Shown here: one piece after another, positions 16,901-24,420 of the stretch | Position numbering within the stretch: position 1 is the first letter of the stretch | Layout: every line of letters begins with the position of its first letter | Virus record (IMG/VR): IMGVR_UViG_3300025083_000062 | Coordinates: 1 to 48,296 of that record | DNA: 48,296 bases | Origin: a virus | Reading direction: 5' to 3' (one strand) | Program-made: the position numbers and the translations under genes | Notes under the pieces: generated by a model | The model's input: only the letters and a program-made list of their open reading frames with translations | Told to the model about the DNA's origin: nothing | The model's database searches: none

Positions 16901-18275
16901 AGATGTTTTAAGTACTCAAGGTACAATTACTTTCGGTACTACAAACATTGTATTTGCTGAAGTTGCTGAGACCTCTATCTACTCAGCAGGTAATGGTATT
17001 GCACTTACTGGAACATCATTTAGTGCTGATGCAGGTACAGGTGTTACTGTTGATGGTAATGGAATTAACATTGGACAAGCAGTAGGCACATCTGATACAG
17101 TAACCTTTGCCAGAGTATGTGCTCCTGTCACAGGTGCTGTTACTGGTAATGCTGACACAGCAAGTGCTTGGGCTACAGCTAGAACACTGTGTGTCTGTGG
17201 AGCAGTAACAGGTTCTACCTCAGTAGATGGTTCAGGTAACTTCACAGTCAATACAACTGCTACTTCTGATCCTACACTTTGTATCTGTGGAGATGCTACA
17301 GGTTCTGCTACATTCACAAACCTTGGTAATGCTAACCTTAGCCTCACTATTGCAGACGATAGCCACAACCACACAGTAGCTAACGTTGATGGACTAGCAA
17401 CATGTTTGTCAGGTAAAGCTGCAACAAATGGTTCTACCTCTAACAACTTTAGTGGTGCATGTATTTGTGCAGCAAATTGTGTTAGAGGTCAATTCGTATA
17501 CTCAGCAGGTAGTGTGTGTGCAGCTACTTGTGTAGGAGCTAACTGCTGTGTAAAAGCACCAGTAGTTTGTGCTTCATCTGCCCTTAGAGGTACTTGTCTG
17601 GCAGCAGGAACCTGTGTCAATGCCCCAGAAGTCTGTGCTACTACTTGGCTTAAAGTAGGTGGCAGATGTATCTGTCAATCAGCAGGTGACTACGGTTCTA
17701 TCTCTGTTGTAGGGGGTGATGGTAACTGGCCTGGATATAGTATTGCAAACCACACTGTCTTTATGGCAAACGGCACTGATGCAGGAATTTATAATGATAC
17801 TACAAATGAATGGTATTTAAAAGCCACATGTAATGCAGGTACATGCCTACATTATAATGGTAGTGGTATGCTTTGCACTACATCTTATGGTGCAAGAACA
17901 GAGAACTGCCACTGTGTAGAGTGCTGTCTAAAGACAAATGTTGTTTGTGGTGTTACAACCAGAGGTACAACAGCTTGCTTCACTGACTTCAACTCTACTT
18001 CTGACTGCAGATGCAAAGACAACATTGCTACAGTAGAAGATGCTTACACAAAACTAGGTCAGATCAGAGGTGTGAACTATAACTGGAAAGATTCTGGTAA
18101 GTACACAATGGGTGTTGTTGCTCAAGAAGTAGAAGAAGCATTCCCAGAACTTGTTACAACAGATGACGATGGTTACAAATCAGTCAACTATAATGGCTTG
18201 GTAGGTGCACTCATTGAAACTGTGAAGTGTCTACAAGGTAAAGTAGAGGAACTAGAGAATGGCTCTAAAGGTTAG
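13953..18275 (+). CDS. Cysteine-rich tail fibre with C-terminal S74 chaperone
   Basis: A 1440-residue fibre. Residues 1-45 look like a tail-attachment domain (V-H-N-E-F-E-Q-L, H-R-H-D-G-T). Long Asn/Thr/Gly repeats follow (T-G-N-V-T-G type), with A-T-K-x-Y-V-D segments and an Ala/Thr/Ser coiled region near residues 630-690. The C-terminal ~100 residues are a peptidase S74 intramolecular chaperone: S-D-C-R-C-K-D-N-I carries the self-cleavage Ser and Lys, then G-V-V-A-Q-E-V-E-E-A-F-P. Such domains trimerise the fibre and cut themselves off. I count 47 Cys, none before residue 343 and densest at about 1085-1350 (clusters such as A-N-C-C-V-K). It overlaps the next gene by 17 bases. Confidence 0.9.
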   Translation: MAGYTRQSAADIVSGQVIKAEPVHNEFEQLVAAFSASTGHRHDGTSTGEGGLIPLISDTNQYSKVVVDTANNRINFFTNVGSAAVEQVRIQDGAIVPVTDEDIDLGSPTAEFKDLYIDGVGYIDTLAIHENATITGNLTVNGNTTLGSDDSDTVTVNADVASDLIPSADATYDLGATGSEWNDAYITGTANIDSLVADTADINGGTIDGTIIGNTTAASGEFTTLGSSGNLTVGGTAGITGNTTLAGTLSVTGAAGFADTVTVPGLSATGTATLATVDINAGNIDGTVIGASSAAAGSFTTVSTTGQGTFASVDINGGTIDGAIIGGTTAGAITGTTVTANTCFVGDVTGAVSGNVTGNLNGNAVGCHTGNFDGVVGATTPAAVTGTTITANTCFVGDITGDVTGTVTGNVTGDLTGDVTSVGTSTFCDINMTGTAGLDMGSAKITSLGTPTLDGDASTKCYVDQQISNLVGGAPGALDTLSELADAINNDADFYTSLTTCLGTKLACAGGTMSGDLSLGANKATSTATPATDDTLTRKGYVDTQDALKLNLTGGTMSGAIAMGTSKITGLGDPTLAQDAATKTYTDTQRDTRLACSGGTVTGTIDMGANKITTTYTPTDAADLTTKTYVDGILQSATDAATSATCAANSATAAATSETNASNSATAAATSATNAATSYDDFDDRYLGDKASDPSVDNDGDGLLTGALYWNTTDNALKVYTGSAWNSAAFTLGDALTAISDDTSPTLGGNLDANSNCITGVANICATNLCGTLTGNVTGNVTGCVSTLGNHDTDDLAEGTNQYFTTARVDSHLSGGTGVTYTSGAIAIGQAVGTADNVCFGSVCVSANPTLACQLATKEYVDTIAAAGLHYHDPVRVQTTASLSATYDNGSSGVGATLTNNGTQAAISIDGVALSSADRVLVTEQTNAYENGVYTVTTVGSGSTNWVLTRSTDTDSSAPSDPDALGQGDAFFIKEGDTNAGHLDVLSTQGTITFGTTNIVFAEVAETSIYSAGNGIALTGTSFSADAGTGVTVDGNGINIGQAVGTSDTVTFARVCAPVTGAVTGNADTASAWATARTLCVCGAVTGSTSVDGSGNFTVNTTATSDPTLCICGDATGSATFTNLGNANLSLTIADDSHNHTVANVDGLATCLSGKAATNGSTSNNFSGACICAANCVRGQFVYSAGSVCAATCVGANCCVKAPVVCASSALRGTCLAAGTCVNAPEVCATTWLKVGGRCICQSAGDYGSISVVGGDGNWPGYSIANHTVFMANGTDAGIYNDTTNEWYLKATCNAGTCLHYNGSGMLCTTSYGARTENCHCVECCLKTNVVCGVTTRGTTACFTDFNSTSDCRCKDNIATVEDAYTKLGQIRGVNYNWKDSGKYTMGVVAQEVEEAFPELVTTDDDGYKSVNYNGLVGALIETVKCLQGKVEELENGSKG
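14553..14930 (+). repeat. Coding repeats in the fibre shaft
   Basis: Three copies of a module encoding D-I-N-(G/A)-G-x-I-D-G-x-(I/V)-I-G begin at 14553, 14784 and 14892, each followed by an A-A-(S/A)-G-(E/S)-F-T-T-like strand in the first two. They mark the repetitive beta-structured shaft just before the first cysteine of the protein. Confidence 0.7.
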
Positions 18276-18474
18276 TGGCACAACTGTTATTGACGACAGT
18301 AAAAACATTCCTTCAGGAACACCATCAGTGCAAGGGACGATAGTGACAGCTACCGTCCTTACTGCACCTTCTGGCACTACAGCTAATAGACCTGGCTCTC
18401 CAGCAACAGGGCAACTTTACTTTGATACTGATGAAGGAACATTGGTTGCTTACAATGGAACCGAATGGGTTTGA
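18259..18474 (+). CDS. Mini fibre-base protein, paralogue of the next gene's N-terminus
   Basis: A 71-residue protein that aligns without gaps to residues 1-69 of the protein at 18505 (shared G-T-T-V, A-P-S-G, S-P-A-T-G, L-Y-F-D-T-D-E-G). It has no cysteine, whereas its paralogue has five in the same stretch. This type of module is usually the tail- or fibre-attachment end of adhesins, so the small protein may be a stand-alone base or adaptor, or a relic of a fibre swap. Its start overlaps the S74 fibre gene by 17 bases. Confidence 0.7.
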   Translation: MALKVSGTTVIDDSKNIPSGTPSVQGTIVTATVLTAPSGTTANRPGSPATGQLYFDTDEGTLVAYNGTEWV

Positions 18475-18504
18475 TTCACGATAGTCTTAGGACGGAGAAT
18501 ATAA

Positions 18505-20625
18505 ATGGCATATAAGATTAATGGCACTACGGTGGTCGATAACAGCAGGAACGTCTGTGCCTGTTGTGTTACCTCGTGTTGTATTACAGCAAGCACAAAG
18601 CTTGATGCACCCTCAGGAAATACAGCCAGTAGGCCAAGTTCTCCTGCTACTGGTTCTTTGTATTTTGATACTGATGAAGGATCTCTTTTATCTTATGATG
18701 GTTCTGACTGGGCTGCTGTAGGAGGTGGAGAAGAAGTTATTGAAACACCATATATTGTCGGTAAATTTTCACATGAACATAGCCCAGAAACAAGTGCAGG
18801 TGGAGTTTGGTGGACTAATAGACGAACATCAACAGGTATAGTTTTTGGTGGTTCTGGAACTTATGAGACTTGGGAATACTCTAGATTCGTTTGCTGTGGT
18901 TGCCAAGTTAATCCTTCAGCAAATGGCCATTGTGTTTATTTAGCTTGGGATAGAACTAATCTTCCTGCTAAGACTAGTGAGGGTAGTGTTACTTCTGATT
19001 ATCATATGGAAATAGCAGGAGACATGTATTGTACTTGTACTAGACCTGAAGGTCAATCAGGCAATTTTGCAAAGATTGTTCCTTCTGCATTTCCATACGG
19101 AGGTCTCTGTGTAGGATCTTGTAGTCAAGGTAGGGTTCTATATAATGTTAGAACTGGTAGTTTACGACTATTCCCAGGTTTTGTTGATAATGATGATGTA
19201 AGGGGTTGTTATAGAGTTTTCACTAGAAACTATGAGATTTCTACAAACTGTGCTGATGTGTGCTGGGCAAAACAAGCATTTTTAACAAATGGTAGATTTG
19301 CATACTGTGGAAATTCTGGCGCAGGTACTGTTGCATCAGGTGTTCATTGTTGTGGTATTTCAGTAAGTGGTTCTGCATACCACAATTCTGGTGCTAATAA
19401 AATATGTAAATTATTTCAAAATAATATAGTTGTTACTGTAGGTTTTTGCCCAGAATCTGTATTTGATTGTACCTGTTGTTTTGCAGCCAGTGCTGGTTGC
19501 ATAAAGTCTTATGCTTATACTCGGTATGATGGTTCTTTAGGTGGATACATGGATTATTTTTATCCACATATCGACTATGCTAACAGAATGCTTGTTATGG
19601 CTACGTTTTATACTGGAGGTTGCTTCCAAGGATTTGCAAAGTATTGTTTGTGTGATGGAGGAAATGCAGCTTGTGTTCAATGTACATACCTCGTTCAATG
19701 CCCTGTCCAAAGTACTATAGGGTACAACTCAAACACTTATCAAGATAGTTACGGTGGTTGTTTTCCTTATATTAGGCAAGGTGTTTTTTGGTGTGATAGG
19801 TTTATTTTTATACCTAGTTGTTATGGGAACAGTGCATCCAATAGAATAGCTATTTTTAATTTTAATTACAGTGATAATTGTTGTGCTGGAAAATCTTGTG
19901 TTTATAGATTTTGGTGTAACCAAGCTCAAACTTATAGTATTCTTGGAGTTCTTATAGATCATAACTGCCATTTAAGAGTGTACACAAGCTTCCTATCAAA
20001 CTGTTGCTGTGGTCTTCTTGAACATGTATGGACTGCTCCTTGTAATTTTGAATGGCACTGTTATCCTGCTCAATACGTAAACGAACTAAAACAAATATGT
20101 GGATCTGGATGTTATGCAAATTCACCAACTTGTGTTGCATGTCCTGACGGTGGTACTCTATCTGGTTCAATAGGAACACCTGAACATATTTATCAAGATC
20201 CTTACACTTGTAAAATTGTAATGAATCCTTACACTATTAGAAGAGGTGCCTCAAGGACAAGTCTATCTTTTGCTTTTGATCCACCTGCTAATGATGCAGC
20301 AAACTGCACAGTTATATTTAAAGCATTTGACAGTAGTAAAAATGGTTACTGTATTATTAGAGAATGTAAAGCAAGTTGTATTTACCCATGTGTTACTTGT
20401 CTTTCTAAATTCTACTGGATGGGTTTTTGTGGAAATTGTTATACTTTGAATTGTTCTCCTGCATGTCAATGTCTTAGTCCTGGAGGAACTGCTTGCTTTG
20501 GTGTTTGCCCAGGGTATCAATCTTGTCTAATAGGTCAAATCTTTTCAGATAATAGTGCTTGTGGTAATAAACAGTTTAAAAGTGGTCCAACAGGTAACTT
20601 AAAATGTAACTATGCAGGATCTTAA
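18505..20625 (+). CDS. Cysteine-saturated second fibre / receptor-binding protein
   Basis: A 706-residue protein with 65 Cys by my count (about 9%). Residues 1-75 are the attachment module shared with the preceding gene; the rest is beta-rich with many Trp/Tyr/Phe and short repeats that read as a propeller- or sandwich-like receptor-binding region. Cysteines are spread through the protein, often paired or tripled (C-A-C-C at 18-21, C-C at 25-26, S-N-C-C-C-G, D-C-T-C-C-F). GGACGGAG precedes the ATG. Position next to the fibre makes a tip or side-fibre role likely. Disulfide crosslinking or metal binding are the obvious possibilities; the receptor is unknown. A promoter for the sugar cassette begins just after its stop. 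Confidence 0.8.
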   Translation: MAYKINGTTVVDNSRNVCACCVTSCCITASTKLDAPSGNTASRPSSPATGSLYFDTDEGSLLSYDGSDWAAVGGGEEVIETPYIVGKFSHEHSPETSAGGVWWTNRRTSTGIVFGGSGTYETWEYSRFVCCGCQVNPSANGHCVYLAWDRTNLPAKTSEGSVTSDYHMEIAGDMYCTCTRPEGQSGNFAKIVPSAFPYGGLCVGSCSQGRVLYNVRTGSLRLFPGFVDNDDVRGCYRVFTRNYEISTNCADVCWAKQAFLTNGRFAYCGNSGAGTVASGVHCCGISVSGSAYHNSGANKICKLFQNNIVVTVGFCPESVFDCTCCFAASAGCIKSYAYTRYDGSLGGYMDYFYPHIDYANRMLVMATFYTGGCFQGFAKYCLCDGGNAACVQCTYLVQCPVQSTIGYNSNTYQDSYGGCFPYIRQGVFWCDRFIFIPSCYGNSASNRIAIFNFNYSDNCCAGKSCVYRFWCNQAQTYSILGVLIDHNCHLRVYTSFLSNCCCGLLEHVWTAPCNFEWHCYPAQYVNELKQICGSGCYANSPTCVACPDGGTLSGSIGTPEHIYQDPYTCKIVMNPYTIRRGASRTSLSFAFDPPANDAANCTVIFKAFDSSKNGYCIIRECKASCIYPCVTCLSKFYWMGFCGNCYTLNCSPACQCLSPGGTACFGVCPGYQSCLIGQIFSDNSACGNKQFKSGPTGNLKCNYAGS

Positions 20626-20627
20626 AG

Positions 20628-20656
20628 TTTACATACTAAAGTGAATGTGTTAAAAT
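20628..20656 (+). promoter_or_regulatory. Promoter for the surface-sugar cassette
   Basis: TTTACA (20628-20633) and TAAAAT (20651-20656), each 5 of 6 to the sigma70 consensus, are separated by exactly 17 bases in the gap after the fibre gene. It can drive the cassette independently of the virion operon. Confidence 0.6.
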
Positions 20657-20662
20657 AATCAC

Positions 20663-20679
20663 CAGTCCTTTTTGGACTG
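20663..20679 (+). promoter_or_regulatory. Hairpin in the leader of the sugar cassette
   Basis: CAGTCC (20663-20668) and GGACTG (20674-20679) form a perfect 6-bp stem with a T5 loop. It lies right at the predicted transcript start and has no U-tract after it, so it may protect the 5' end rather than terminate. Confidence 0.4.
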
Positions 20680-20707
20680 TAAAGATAATAATAAAAAGAA
20701 GAAGACT

Positions 20708-21634
20708 ATGAAAACTGTTTTTATGATTGATGGTGGAGCAGGTAGGGCTATAGCAGCTATTCCTGCCCTCATCAAGTACTCAAAGAAAAACAAAGACTTT
20801 CGTATTATGGTGCATGGTTGGGACTCTCTATACTGGGGTATTCCAGAACTACATGATAAAGTCTTTAACCCAGATCAGAAAGGTGCCTTTGAACAATTCT
20901 TTATGGATGCAGATAGAGTTATATCTCCAGAGCCATATAGAGTACCAGGGTACTACAAACAAGAAAAGTCTCTTGCTGAATCATTTGATTACTTAATTAA
21001 TGAGACTGATGATCATTCTGATTTAGGTGATCCTACCCTTGTAACAAACAGGAATGAAGAACTTCAAGCAGCTAACTTTATGCAGCAAGTTAGGCAACAG
21101 CAGCAGAAGCAGAAGACTATTGTTATTCAACCTTTCGGTAGATCCATTGAAAAACCACAGGAAGGTGTTTTATTAGACCAATCTTCTCGTTCTATTAATC
21201 CAGATACATACCTTAAACTAGCAAAGAAACTAGCAACAAAGTACAACCTAGTTTTGTTTGCTGAGAAAAACTTCTGGATGCCTGAAGACACATACACCAT
21301 GAAGCCTGAAGCAGACCTTCGTATGTGGGCCTGTTTTATTGAGGCAGCAGACTACTTTATTGGATGTGACTCTGTAGGCCAACATATGGCAAAGGCTTTA
21401 AGTAAACCTGGATCAGTTATCATGGGGTCTACTTTTGCTATAAACACTACGTACCCTAATCACTTTAATATTATAGAAAGGAACGTTCCTAAAGTATATT
21501 CACCTATTCGTATATCAGGTCTTGAATCTCATTTAGCAGATCGTTTTAATGAAGGAACTGTTGAGTTTACAGACGAAGAAATAAACAAAGTATATGCTGA
21601 CATTGTAAAAGATATCGAAAAGAAGGTGAAGTGA
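20708..21634 (+). CDS. GT9-like glycosyltransferase (heptosyltransferase-type)
   Basis: A 308-residue protein. A short N-terminal beta-alpha start (V-F-M-I-D-G-G-A-G-R-A-I-A-A-I-P) and the C-terminal motif F-I-G-C-D-S-V-G-Q-H-M-A-K-A-L (about residues 217-231) match the family 9 glycosyltransferase pattern of a sugar-nucleotide pocket, as in ADP-heptose:LPS heptosyltransferases. With ADP-heptose genes downstream, transfer of heptose to a lipopolysaccharide or other glycan is the natural inference; the acceptor is unknown. ATG 20708 follows a GAAGAAG stretch; an in-frame TTG at 20672 sits in the hairpin and is rejected. The next gene starts 1 base after the stop. Confidence 0.65.
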   Translation: MKTVFMIDGGAGRAIAAIPALIKYSKKNKDFRIMVHGWDSLYWGIPELHDKVFNPDQKGAFEQFFMDADRVISPEPYRVPGYYKQEKSLAESFDYLINETDDHSDLGDPTLVTNRNEELQAANFMQQVRQQQQKQKTIVIQPFGRSIEKPQEGVLLDQSSRSINPDTYLKLAKKLATKYNLVLFAEKNFWMPEDTYTMKPEADLRMWACFIEAADYFIGCDSVGQHMAKALSKPGSVIMGSTFAINTTYPNHFNIIERNVPKVYSPIRISGLESHLADRFNEGTVEFTDEEINKVYADIVKDIEKKVK

Positions 21635-21635
21635 G

Positions 21636-23348
21636 ATGAATATTTTAGGAATTAACCCAGGTCACAATGGTTCTGCTGCTTTACTGGTAGATGGTGAATT
21701 AAAGTTTTATATAGAAGAAGAAAGATTTTCTCGTACTAAATATGACGGGAACCCTTTTAGAGGTATCCTTGAAGCACTTAAGTATGGGATTGATATTTTA
21801 ATTCTAGGAGGTACTCACCCAGAGTTTCCTCAGTTACCTTGGACAGGCGAAGACCCATACACTGCCCTTGTTCGTAAACATAACCCTGATGTTAAAGTTG
21901 TAAATCTTGCAAATGCACATCATGCAGGTCATGCAGCAGGAGCTTTCTACAACTCAGGTTTTGATGATGCTGTAGCTGTCGTTGTAGATGGGGCAGGAAC
22001 AAGACAAGGAATAAAGGTCACAGATGATTTTACTAATTATGGATTTGAGACAGAATCTATTTTTGACTGTGACTACGAAGAAGGTGTAAAAGCTATTTAC
22101 CAATCTTTTGGAGGAAACCCAGATACTCAAAGGATTACCAACGAAAGTATATTCATGGACTCAGCAGTAACTATTGTAAAAGCTTACGAAGCTGTATCTG
22201 AATATCTTGGTTTTGGTTATATTGAAGCAGGTAAAACAATGGGCCTTGCTCCTTATGGTAAGGCAACAGATAAAATCCCACCTTTATTTGTTAACACTAG
22301 AGGGGATAAAAATATGTTTTTCCCTAACTACCCTGCAGGTGCTCACATTGACCATGAACGTTGGGACTACTTAGTGCTCAGAGATGACCCAAAAGCTTGG
22401 CATAAAGATCCAAGTAGAGTCACTGATGCAGCAAAAGATCTAGCTTGGGCAGTTCAAGATCAAACACAAACTCTTGTTGGAGACTTGATCGAAAAAGCTG
22501 TAATGATGTCTGGTAAAAAGAACGTTGTTATTGCTGGTGGTTATGGTCTAAACTGCATGGCAAACTACTACTACAAGAAACGTTTTCCTGACCTTAATAT
22601 CTTTGTTGACCCTATCTCACATGATGGTGGCACAGCCCTTGGTCTTGCAAGACTAGTCCATCACATAGAAACAAAAGATAAAACAAAACGTCCACTAGAC
22701 ACTCTGTACCTTGGTCCTGAACGTGAAGAGTCTTACGACTTTGGTGACATTGAAACAAAGAAAGTAAAACCTTCTGATGTAGCAAAGCTTATCTCTGAGA
22801 AGAATATCGTAGCTTTGTATCAAGGACGTTCTGAGGCTGGACCTCGTGCACTAGGGAATCGTTCTATCCTGTACGATCCCACAGATCCTAATGGTAAGGA
22901 CACAGTAAACAAGGTCAAAGGACGTGAGTGGTTTAGACCATTTGCTGGCTCTATGATGCAGGAACATTTTGAGGAGTGGTTCGACACCTACGGTATGGAA
23001 GAGTCACCATTCATGATGTATGCAATGGACTTCAAGTTAGAGAAGCATGGTGAGTGTCCTGCTATCACACACGTAGACGGTACATGTCGTATTCAAACTG
23101 TGACTAAAGAACAGAATGAAACATATCATACTCTGATTGATGAGTTCCGTAAGATTACTGGTGTACCTATTCTATTCAACACTAGCTTCAACTTAGCAGG
23201 TGAGCCACTGGTAGAGACACTAGATGATGCTATGAGAACCATTAAGAACTCAGACATCAACTATTTGTATTTACCAGAGATGGGTAAGTTGGTACACTAC
23301 CCCTACAATAATTCAGTTGTAGAAGATCTAGGAGAAGAGGCTGCTTAA
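21636..23348 (+). CDS. NodU/CmcH-family carbamoyltransferase
   Basis: A 570-residue enzyme of normal length. The N-terminal Kae1-like domain has N-A-H-H-A-G-H (93-99) with the metal-binding histidines and V-V-D-G-A-G (about 116-121); the C-terminal domain has G-R-S-E-A-G-P-R-A-L-G-N-R-S (about 398-411), the family hallmark. These enzymes transfer a carbamoyl group from carbamoyl phosphate, via carbamoyl-AMP, to a hydroxyl of a sugar or other small molecule. Its neighbours suggest carbamoylation of a sugar made or transferred by the cassette. AAGAAGG lies upstream. Its stop codon shares the palindrome TTAA (23345-23348) with the stop of the convergent phosphatase gene. Confidence 0.9.
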   Translation: MNILGINPGHNGSAALLVDGELKFYIEEERFSRTKYDGNPFRGILEALKYGIDILILGGTHPEFPQLPWTGEDPYTALVRKHNPDVKVVNLANAHHAGHAAGAFYNSGFDDAVAVVVDGAGTRQGIKVTDDFTNYGFETESIFDCDYEEGVKAIYQSFGGNPDTQRITNESIFMDSAVTIVKAYEAVSEYLGFGYIEAGKTMGLAPYGKATDKIPPLFVNTRGDKNMFFPNYPAGAHIDHERWDYLVLRDDPKAWHKDPSRVTDAAKDLAWAVQDQTQTLVGDLIEKAVMMSGKKNVVIAGGYGLNCMANYYYKKRFPDLNIFVDPISHDGGTALGLARLVHHIETKDKTKRPLDTLYLGPEREESYDFGDIETKKVKPSDVAKLISEKNIVALYQGRSEAGPRALGNRSILYDPTDPNGKDTVNKVKGREWFRPFAGSMMQEHFEEWFDTYGMEESPFMMYAMDFKLEKHGECPAITHVDGTCRIQTVTKEQNETYHTLIDEFRKITGVPILFNTSFNLAGEPLVETLDDAMRTIKNSDINYLYLPEMGKLVHYPYNNSVVEDLGEEAA

Positions 23349-23992
23349 GGTAGCCTGTTCACAAATTGAAGGAGGTTATCGAAAACCTTAGTCTTCTTTC
23401 TTAACTTCTCTTTTGAGAACTTCTTTAGCTCTCCTTCAGTGTCCACCCCATGACCAGTTCTTACTAAGATTGGGGTGGCACCAATTCTCTCAGCAGCTTT
23501 AAGGTCAGACATCTTATCACCTACATAGAAACCTTTATCTTTAAACCTAGTCTTACCGCCAAATATTTCTTTCTCTACTCTGTGAAACATACCTAAGTTA
23601 GGCTTGGCATAAATGTCCTCTTTCAATGAAGACTCAGAATAGAAAAGACCATCAATAGTGTAGATACCTGCCTGTCCAAAGATTTCAAACATACGTTGGT
23701 GTACAGCTTCTACTTGCTCATGTGTTTGTAATCCTTTAATAATACCACCCTGGTTAGTTAATATTACCACTTTGTAACCTTTCATACGAAGCTTGTGGAT
23801 AGCTGCTAGGGAGTCAGGGTATACTTCAAAGTCTTCAGGATCTGTGATGTAGTGGCCTTTATCTACGTTGATGACACCATCACGATCTAGTCCTACAATA
23901 GATTTAGGAAAGACTGTAGGCCAATCTGGGGGTAACTCTTGTTGAGGTTGTTGACTTGGTTCTTGTGTAATAATATGTTTGAATCTGGACAT
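23345..23992 (-). CDS. gmhB: GmhB-like D-heptose bisphosphate phosphatase (HAD family)
   Basis: A 215-residue HAD hydrolase. G-L-D-R-D-G-V-I-N (34-42; D36, D38), L-T-N-Q-G-G (78-83), K130-P131 and V-G-D-K-M-S-D (157-163) are the four HAD motifs in the form typical of histidinol/heptose-bisphosphate phosphatases, which remove the 7-phosphate from D-glycero-D-manno-heptose 1,7-bisphosphate. The zinc loop of bacterial GmhB (two Cys pairs and a His) is absent: residues 118-129 have no Cys. It has an extra N-terminal ~28 residues rich in Gln/Pro. It is the only leftward gene in the left 35 kb, converging with the carbamoyltransferase gene and separated by 17 bases from the divergent nucleotidyltransferase gene. 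Confidence 0.8.
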   Translation of the reverse strand: MSRFKHIITQEPSQQPQQELPPDWPTVFPKSIVGLDRDGVINVDKGHYITDPEDFEVYPDSLAAIHKLRMKGYKVVILTNQGGIIKGLQTHEQVEAVHQRMFEIFGQAGIYTIDGLFYSESSLKEDIYAKPNLGMFHRVEKEIFGGKTRFKDKGFYVGDKMSDLKAAERIGATPILVRTGHGVDTEGELKKFSKEKLRKKTKVFDNLLQFVNRLP

Positions 23993-24009
23993 ATTAGGAT
24001 CTTTACCTC

Positions 24010-24420
24010 ATGAAGAAAGTTTTTGTTAATGGTGCATTTGATGTACTGCACTCTGGACACCTAGATCTCCTTGATTTTGCAGGGATGTTAGGTGGTCATT
24101 TGCTAGTAGCTATTGACACAGACAGGCGTATTGAGTATAACAAGGGTACTGGAAGACCTTTTAATCCTTTGTCAATACGTAAACATATAATGTCTATGTT
24201 GAAGCCTGTCAATAGTGTCAGAGTATTTGATACAGACGAGGACTTGGTAGGTATTATAAAAGCTTATCAGCCTGATGTAATGGTAAAAGGATCTGATTGG
24301 AAGGGAAAGACAATACTTGGGGAGGAGTACTGCAAAGAAATAGTATTCTACGAGAGAACCAATGGGCAGTCTACCACAAAAGCAATCGAAGATTTTATTA
24401 CTAGGCGACAGTTGTTATGA
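24010..24420 (+). CDS. hldC: Heptose-1-phosphate adenylyltransferase (HldE C-domain type)
   Basis: A 136-residue nucleotidyltransferase of the TagD/RfaE2 family: N-G-A-F-D-V-L-H-S-G-H (7-17) with the H-x-G-H catalytic motif at 14-17, and E-R-T-N-G-Q-S-T-T (about 115-123), the sequence typical of heptose-1-phosphate adenylyltransferases. It would convert D-glycero-beta-D-manno-heptose 1-phosphate and ATP to ADP-heptose. In most bacteria this is the C-terminal half of HldE; here it is a separate gene placed before the kinase, with a 59-base out-of-frame overlap. It starts 17 bases from the divergent phosphatase gene. A cytidylyltransferase specificity cannot be excluded. Confidence 0.82.
   Translation: MKKVFVNGAFDVLHSGHLDLLDFAGMLGGHLLVAIDTDRRIEYNKGTGRPFNPLSIRKHIMSMLKPVNSVRVFDTDEDLVGIIKAYQPDVMVKGSDWKGKTILGEEYCKEIVFYERTNGQSTTKAIEDFITRRQLL

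Noticed and set aside
14504-17446. Long antisense open frames (174 and 155 codons) opposite the fibre gene
   Set aside because: They are Val/Pro/Ala-rich by-products of the Gly/Thr repeats on the other strand, with no ribosome sites and no coherent fold.
14979-20625. Diversity-generating retroelement target in the fibres
   Set aside because: No reverse transcriptase, template repeat or accessory gene is present, and Cys enrichment is not the AAY-type variation expected from adenine mutagenesis.
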